A program made the translations under genes and the position numbers. A stretch of 10,726 bases of DNA from Gammaproteobacteria bacterium (GTDB taxonomy: Bacteria; Pseudomonadota; Gammaproteobacteria; Granulosicoccales; Granulosicoccaceae): the NCBI GenBank assembly GCA_019634245.1, contig JAHQVR010000277.1:1-10726 (forward strand), written 5' to 3'. Position 1 is the stretch's first letter; the number at the start of each line of letters is the position of its first letter. Positions 7,103 to 10,726 of this stretch are shown in pieces. Below the pieces are notes generated by a model. That model did not search any database and was not told the DNA's origin. It saw only the letters and a program-made list of their open reading frames with translations.

Positions 7103-7119
7103 GCTTACAATTTGTAAGC
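7103..7119. other. Short perfect inverted repeat just after the DUF1501 stop
   Basis: GCTTACAA and TTGTAAGC are separated by a single T, giving a 7-8 bp stem 13 bases after the stop codon. There is no T-run after it, so it is unlikely to terminate transcription alone. It may protect the 3' end or add to the stronger hairpin at 7141-7192. Confidence 0.4.
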
Positions 7120-7140
7120 TACCTTGAAAGCCTTGACATA

Positions 7141-7192
7141 GAGAATTATCAGCGGGAATAACCATAGTATTCCCGTTGATAGTTTCTCTTTT
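7141..7192 (+). terminator. Rho-independent terminator of the DUF1800-DUF1501 unit
   Basis: A long stem pairs TATCAGCGGGAATA (7147-7160) with TATTCCCGTTGATA (7168-7181) around a 7-base loop, with one G-U pair. It is extended by GAGAA (7141-7145) with TTCTC (7184-7188) across a small internal loop. TTTT follows at 7189-7192. The strong stem, GC-rich centre and T-run are what an intrinsic terminator needs. Its position, 52 bp after the DUF1501 stop, fits. A weak promoter-like pair (TTGCTA 7204-7209, 16 bases, TAAAGT 7226-7231) follows and could serve the transporter gene downstream. Confidence 0.82.
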
Positions 7193-7282
7193 GATACCGT
7201 GCCTTGCTATTTGGGCCACTGGCTCTAAAGTCATGTGCGTGCTAGCCCTGTTGTTTGAATGTAGCCGCTGTAAAGTGACAAC

Positions 7283-8161
7283 ATGTCAGTGGGCTTCATT
7301 ACCAAATCAGCACCGTGGGTGTTTTTGCTATTGTGGTGTGGCGGTTTCACCGTTGCGAAAATAGGCTTCACCGGTGCGGAACCGTTTACGCTTCTAAGCG
7401 TACGGTATTTTTCAGTGGTTCTGTGCCTATTGCCTTGCCTGTTGTTTGTTCGACCAGCATTCCCGAATGGTTTGCGGGCCTGGTTACATGTAGCCTGGGT
7501 TGGTTTTCTGATTCAGGTGATTTATTTTGGTGCCGCCTGGGTTGCAATGAACAATGGCGGGTCGGCCGCCAGTGTTGCACTTATAACGAGCTTACAACCT
7601 ATCCTTGTGGCGCTTGCTTTGCCGTACATCTCAAATGAACGAGTATCCCTAAAAGGGTGGTTTGGTCTTTTTCTTGGCCTAATAGGTTGTGTCTGGGTCA
7701 TATTGGCCAATAACGAAGTTGAGTTGGTCAGCATGTCAGTATTTGTGTTTGCTGTGCTGGCCTTGCTTGGCATGAGCCTGGCAACAGTATGGGAGAAACG
7801 CTACGGCGTCTCTCATCATATTATTGTTAGCAGTTTGATTCAGTACTCGGTTGGTTTCATGTGCACCTTACCTGTCGCCATGCTTACCGAAACGATGCGA
7901 ATCGAATTGTCTCCATCGTTCTTGTTTGCCTTGGCGTATCTCGTATTGTGCAATTCCATTCTTGCAATTAGTTTGCTGCTAATGATGATTCGACAGGGCG
8001 AGGTAACACGTGTCACGTCGTTGTTTTTCCTGGTACCGCCAGGTACCGCTCTTATCGCATTGTTAGTGCTGGGAGAGCCGATGCATCCACTCGCCTGGGT
8101 CGGTATGCTTGTCGCCGTTTCAGGCGTTTGGCTGGTTGGTCGCGCCGGAAAGCTAAGATAA
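7283..8161 (+). CDS. EamA/DMT-family membrane transporter (first of a convergent pair)
   Basis: The 292-residue product is almost entirely hydrophobic, with about ten membrane helices in two homologous five-helix halves, the standard EamA (PF00892) layout of the drug/metabolite transporter superfamily. Helix 1 starts at APWVFLLLWCGGFTVAKIGF. The first half ends near residue 138, after NNGGSAASVALITSLQPILVALA and SLKGWFGLFLGLIGCVWVIL. The second half contains RQGEVTRVTSLFFLVPPGTA and LGEPMHPLAWVGMLVAVSGVWLVG, which are well-conserved family motifs. DMT proteins export or import small metabolites such as amino acids across the inner membrane; the substrate cannot be deduced. The ATG at 7283 places a short polar N-terminus before helix 1, as usual, but the ribosome-binding site (AAAGTGAC) is weak. 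It lies beyond a strong terminator, so it is probably transcribed alone. It is not closely similar to the converging transporter by eye. Confidence 0.9.
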   Translation: MSVGFITKSAPWVFLLLWCGGFTVAKIGFTGAEPFTLLSVRYFSVVLCLLPCLLFVRPAFPNGLRAWLHVAWVGFLIQVIYFGAAWVAMNNGGSAASVALITSLQPILVALALPYISNERVSLKGWFGLFLGLIGCVWVILANNEVELVSMSVFVFAVLALLGMSLATVWEKRYGVSHHIIVSSLIQYSVGFMCTLPVAMLTETMRIELSPSFLFALAYLVLCNSILAISLLLMMIRQGEVTRVTSLFFLVPPGTALIALLVLGEPMHPLAWVGMLVAVSGVWLVGRAGKLR

Positions 8162-8192
8162 CTTAGATGGACTAGTGGCCACCATTTTGGAC

Positions 8193-8224
8193 GTGATCTT
8201 AGTGACAATGTCATTAAGCATCAC
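8193..8224. terminator. Long hairpin between convergent transporter genes, possible bidirectional terminator
   Basis: GTGAT (8193-8197) plus CTTAGTGACA (8198-8207) pairs with TGTCATTAAG (8209-8218), a bulged C, and ATCAC (8220-8224). The stem is about 14 bp with one G-U pair and a tiny loop. The minus-strand gene's stop codon (8221-8223) lies inside the stem. Neither side has a clear T-run, so termination strength is uncertain, but the position between convergent genes is right. A second small palindrome, GTGGCCAC, lies at about 8175-8182. Confidence 0.5.
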
Positions 8225-9105
8225 GATTGTGCAGACTTTTCCAGTTGTCTTTCCCTAACGGCAACATAGCAAGCTCCGGAAAAAATAATGGTCGCGCCTA
8301 TAAAGGTGTAAACGCTGACATATTCGCCGAAGAGCAAATAGCCTAAACTTGCGCTCCAAATAATTTTTGCAAAGTCAAACGGTAGTACGATTGATGTTTC
8401 CGCATAGGCAAATGCCTTTGCAAGCAACAATTGACCGAGCGTGCCGGTGCCGGCTGCGAAGAGCAGCCATCCCCATTGTAAACCTTGTGGCCATTTCCAG
8501 AAAAAAATAGCCGGTATCAGGGACAGAATTGATAAAAAGATTGTGACATAAGCCGTAATGGTAAGTGGTGAATCAGTGTTGGAGAGGTGCTTGATGACGA
8601 TCATGGTAAGGGCCCAGATTGAGGCTGAACCCAACACCAGTAGGGCACCTAATTCGATGGGCTGGATACCAGGTCGAAGAATGATTAATACACCGGTAAA
8701 CCCAATAATAATTGCCATCCATCGTCTCAGCCTGACTTTCTCTCCCAGAAATAGTACTGCCATGACGGTTGCAAATAATGGCGCGGTGAAACTGAGTGCC
8801 TGAACTGTTGCCAGTTGAGTAATTGACAGCGCATAAAAGAACATGAGCATCGCAAAAACATTTAATCCTGCGCGAAGCAGATGCCACCGCAAATTGTTTG
8901 TTATCAGTAACTCAGCGCCGTTCTTGAGCATGAGTGGCAAGAAGAAAATGAGTGCCAAAAAATTGCGAAAGAATGCGATTTCGAATGGGTGAAGCTCTGC
9001 GCTCAAGTATCGAACACAAACATGCATGAGGGAAAAGAGAATGGTAGAGCCCAGCATGGCAGCACAACCCAGCAAGACGCTTTTCCCATGAACGGGATTA
9101 GTCAT
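8221..9105 (-). CDS. EamA/DMT-family membrane transporter (second of a convergent pair)
   Basis: The 294-residue product has about ten membrane helices in two EamA (PF00892) halves. The first runs from GCAAMLGSTILFSLMHVCVRYL to WMAIIIGFTGVLIILRPG, including FYALSITQLATVQALSFTAP and FLGEKVRLRRW. The second runs from LGALLVLGSASIWALTMIVI to FIGATIIFSGACYVAVRERQ, including AYAETSIVLPFDFAKIIWSA and LLFGEYVS. Both halves end in the typical LGE/FGE turn before a final helix. The architecture resembles members annotated as S-adenosylmethionine or riboflavin transporters, but nothing visible fixes the substrate. The ATG (9103-9105 on this strand) has only a poor ribosome-binding site upstream (GAGTAAAACTACAG). 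It runs convergently with the other DMT gene (59 bp between stops) and divergently from the radical SAM gene. Confidence 0.9.
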   Translation of the reverse strand: MTNPVHGKSVLLGCAAMLGSTILFSLMHVCVRYLSAELHPFEIAFFRNFLALIFFLPLMLKNGAELLITNNLRWHLLRAGLNVFAMLMFFYALSITQLATVQALSFTAPLFATVMAVLFLGEKVRLRRWMAIIIGFTGVLIILRPGIQPIELGALLVLGSASIWALTMIVIKHLSNTDSPLTITAYVTIFLSILSLIPAIFFWKWPQGLQWGWLLFAAGTGTLGQLLLAKAFAYAETSIVLPFDFAKIIWSASLGYLLFGEYVSVYTFIGATIIFSGACYVAVRERQLEKSAQS

Positions 9106-9339
9106 GCTGTAGTTTTACTCATCCGGGAAATGCGTCGCGCTCAAAAGAAATTACCGCTTAGGGGTGAATGCCACCGCAGCGACAGTAAACCGGTTCAGCT
9201 CGATAAGCTACCGCTGGTGGGTGACACTATCACAAAGTGGGAATTGCTTCATCTGGCAAAGCGATGGCCGGCTGACCGTCTGCACCCATGCAAGGCCCGC
9301 CTACAAGTGTCACTCGATAGACATTTTGTCCATTGTCGC
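9106..9339. other. Intergenic stretch with no supported gene
   Basis: Between the minus-strand transporter and the radical SAM promoter I see no convincing gene, RNA or terminator. One plus-strand frame stays open across it to 9357, but it begins inside the transporter gene, has no ribosome-binding site and encodes no recognisable domain. The stretch probably carries the transporter's promoter on the minus strand, although I found no good -35/-10 pair. Confidence 0.5.
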
Positions 9340-9367
9340 TTGCAATTAGCCGTGTAAACATTATACT
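9340..9367 (+). promoter_or_regulatory. Sigma-70 promoter of the radical SAM gene
   Basis: TTGCAA (9340-9345, four of six) is followed after 16 bases by TATACT (9362-9367, five of six). Transcription would begin near 9374, inside the LexA box that follows, leaving a leader of about 20 nt with the AGGGGG ribosome-binding site. Overlap of the -10 and start with the LexA box is the classic arrangement for repression. Confidence 0.6.
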
Positions 9368-9383
9368 GTATATATAAACAGTA
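9364..9383. promoter_or_regulatory. LexA (SOS) box
   Basis: TACTGTATATATAAACAGTA matches the E. coli LexA consensus (taCTGT, eight AT-rich bases, ACAGta) at 19 of 20 positions, including both CTGT and ACAG half-sites at exact spacing. It overlaps the -10 element and predicted start of the radical SAM gene and ends 13 bases before its GTG. On this evidence the gene should be repressed by LexA and induced by DNA damage. The organism's LexA is not in the window, so its specificity is assumed to be of the gammaproteobacterial type. Confidence 0.88.
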
Positions 9384-9396
9384 TTCAGGGGGCTTA

Positions 9397-10704
9397 GTGC
9401 ATAGAGCGCGCACCAGAAAGGGCCGCGGGGCTGTCAGCAACGAATCTGGCCGGTTCGAAGTCCATACACTTCACCCTGTGGATGACGGTTGGCACACTAA
9501 CGAGTCGCAAACTGATAGTTACCATACTGACGGTTCGCCGAGTAGCAACTGCCCAGGGAGTGCTGGCCAATTCAAAAGCAGCCAAATCAAAGGCAGCCAA
9601 AGCAGTGGCTACCAAAGTGTCCCCACCGAGAATGGGTATGAAGACGTCTGGTCAATTACGCAGCGTCTCAAAACCGAGTGGCAGGAAGATAAAAGTAAAA
9701 CCATCATTACTCGAAATCGCTCTCCTGATATTCACTTCGATCGATCTTTGAATCCATACCGTGGTTGTGAACATGGATGCATATACTGCTTTGCCAGACC
9801 CACACACAGTTGGCTTGGACACTCAGCAGGGCTCGATTTTGAAACGAAGCTGTACGCTAAACTAGATGCTGCCACCTTACTGAAACGGGAGTTGGCCAAA
9901 CCGGGATACCAATGCGAACCGATTGCCATCGGTGTGAATACCGATGCTTATCAACCTCTGGAACGTAAATTAAAACTAACTCGACAAGTGCTTAGTGTGT
10001 TAAGTGAGGCGCGTCATCCGGCTTATCTGATTACGAAGTCCTCGTTGATAGAGCGTGATATAGACATCCTCAAGGATATGTCACGGCAGAATCTTGTTTC
10101 TGCTTGCGTGTCGATTACAACGCTAAACCCAAGATTAGCCAGAAAACTAGAACCAAGAGCAACATCACCTCATAGGCGATTAAAAATTCTGGAAAACTTA
10201 TCCAAGGCAGGCATTCCCACGCGTGTTTCTATCTCGCCTGTAATACCAGCATTAAACGAGGAAGAAATAGACAACATTGTTGCCGCTGCTGCTGATGCCG
10301 GTGCGGTTGCAGCTTATGCCATTGCGCTTAGATTACCTCATGAGTTGCAAACGCTTTTCCCAGAATGGTTGCAGCAACACTATCCATTGCGTGCAGCGCG
10401 CGTATTAAAAGCCATTCGGTCAATGCGAAACGACCGGTTGAACAACGCAGAATTTGGGCATCGTATGGTCGGTGCCGGTCCTCGTGCCGACATTATTCAA
10501 ACTCGGTTCCAGCTAGCGTGCAAGCGAGCGAATATTGCTGTGGGGCGCGATTTTGAGTTAAATAAGGCGTTGTTTCAAGCTCCTGTTTTATCTGAGAAAG
10601 TGGCTGAGTCAACCGAATCGGCCCAGTCGACCCAGTCGACCCAGTCGACTAATAAGGCAAATAATCAAAGCCCCAAGCGTCAAATGCAGCTGTTTGCTGA
10701 CTGA
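9397..10704 (+). CDS. PA0069-family radical SAM protein, SOS-controlled, with C-terminal clamp-like motif
   Basis: Radical SAM enzymes use a 4Fe-4S cluster to split S-adenosylmethionine and start radical chemistry; this branch is distantly related to spore photoproduct lyase (SplB). The 435-residue product has the cluster motif CEHGCIYC (Cys124, Cys128, Cys131) inside SLNPYRGCEHGCIYCFARPT. It is followed by GLDFETKLYAK, IAIGVNTDAYQPLER, YLITKSSLIERD, SITTLNPRLARKLEPRA, VSISPVIPALNEEE and FGHRMVGAGPRAD, all typical of the PA0069 family. The GTG start at 9397 is supported by AGGGGG four bases upstream and by the family N-terminus RGRGAVSNESGRFE immediately after. Residues 33-85 form an unusual Ser/Gln/Gly/Asn-rich insert with pentapeptide repeats. 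Residues about 398-428 form a flexible Ser/Thr/Gln tail leading to KRQMQLFAD, whose QMQLF resembles a sliding-clamp binding motif. A LexA box overlaps the promoter. The substrate is unknown; a DNA-repair role is inference. Confidence 0.9.
   Translation: MHRARTRKGRGAVSNESGRFEVHTLHPVDDGWHTNESQTDSYHTDGSPSSNCPGSAGQFKSSQIKGSQSSGYQSVPTENGYEDVWSITQRLKTEWQEDKSKTIITRNRSPDIHFDRSLNPYRGCEHGCIYCFARPTHSWLGHSAGLDFETKLYAKLDAATLLKRELAKPGYQCEPIAIGVNTDAYQPLERKLKLTRQVLSVLSEARHPAYLITKSSLIERDIDILKDMSRQNLVSACVSITTLNPRLARKLEPRATSPHRRLKILENLSKAGIPTRVSISPVIPALNEEEIDNIVAAAADAGAVAAYAIALRLPHELQTLFPEWLQQHYPLRAARVLKAIRSMRNDRLNNAEFGHRMVGAGPRADIIQTRFQLACKRANIAVGRDFELNKALFQAPVLSEKVAESTESAQSTQSTQSTNKANNQSPKRQMQLFAD
9562..9621 (+). 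repeat. In-frame 15-bp repeat in the N-terminal insert of the radical SAM protein
   Basis: Four imperfect 15-bp units encode AGQFK, SSQIK, GSQSS and GYQSV (residues 56-75). The invariant Gln codon is CAA, and units two and three share GCAGCCAAA. The repeat lies within the low-complexity insert between the conserved N-terminal patch and the catalytic domain. Confidence 0.6.
10622..10648 (+). repeat. Three perfect copies of a 9-bp unit in the C-terminal tail
   Basis: CCCAGTCGA occurs three times without a mismatch and encodes QST-type tripeptides in the tail of the radical SAM protein. Degenerate copies precede it (AGTCAACCGAATCGG). Identity at silent positions suggests recent slippage, and copy number could vary between strains without breaking the frame. 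Confidence 0.8.
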
Positions 10705-10726
10705 CGCTTTTAAGTAGATCTTTAAC

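Noticed and set aside
8989..9357. 122-codon plus-strand frame reaching across the gap before the radical SAM gene
   Set aside because: Its first part is antisense to the transporter gene, there is no ribosome-binding site at any internal start, composition is unlike the neighbours, and no motif is recognisable.

Overview
The window looks like chromosomal DNA from a Gram-negative, probably gammaproteobacterial, aerobic heterotroph. The evidence is a near-perfect E. coli-type LexA box, a PA0069-family radical SAM protein, a lipoprotein signal, a Tat signal, and acyl-CoA catabolic enzymes. Base composition is roughly balanced by eye. The species cannot be named. There are no tRNA or rRNA genes, insertion sequences or CRISPR arrays. 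Nine protein genes are present; the first is cut by the window edge and one is broken by an apparent frameshift.

Left part (1-3225). The 3' end of an unrecognised, probably exported protein is followed by a 3-hydroxyisobutyryl-CoA hydrolase-like enzyme (valine catabolism) and a hydroxymethylglutaryl-CoA lyase-like enzyme (leucine catabolism or a related acyl-CoA cleavage). A degenerate tandem array with a strict 8-bp period fills the gap between these two enzymes. A small cupin gene runs convergently to them.

Middle part (3226-7192). A divergent intergenic region carries a 12-bp perfect palindrome and a plausible sigma-70 promoter. It leads into a two-gene unit: a DUF1800 lipoprotein with an acidic Ser-rich linker, then a Tat-signal DUF1501 protein. 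This pairing recurs in many bacteria and its function is unknown. The DUF1501 frame is broken exactly at a run of nine G; one more G would restore a 487-codon protein. A strong intrinsic terminator closes the unit.

Right part (7193-10726). Two EamA/DMT-family transporters converge on a long hairpin. After a 291-bp gap comes a PA0069-family radical SAM protein. Its promoter is overlapped by a 19/20 match to the LexA (SOS) consensus, and the protein ends in a sliding-clamp-like pentapeptide (QMQLF) at the tip of a flexible tail. Together these suggest an SOS-induced enzyme working on DNA at replication or repair sites. This is the most interesting system in the window. Short in-frame tandem repeats in two proteins and the intergenic 8-mer array suggest a genome in which small repeats expand readily.
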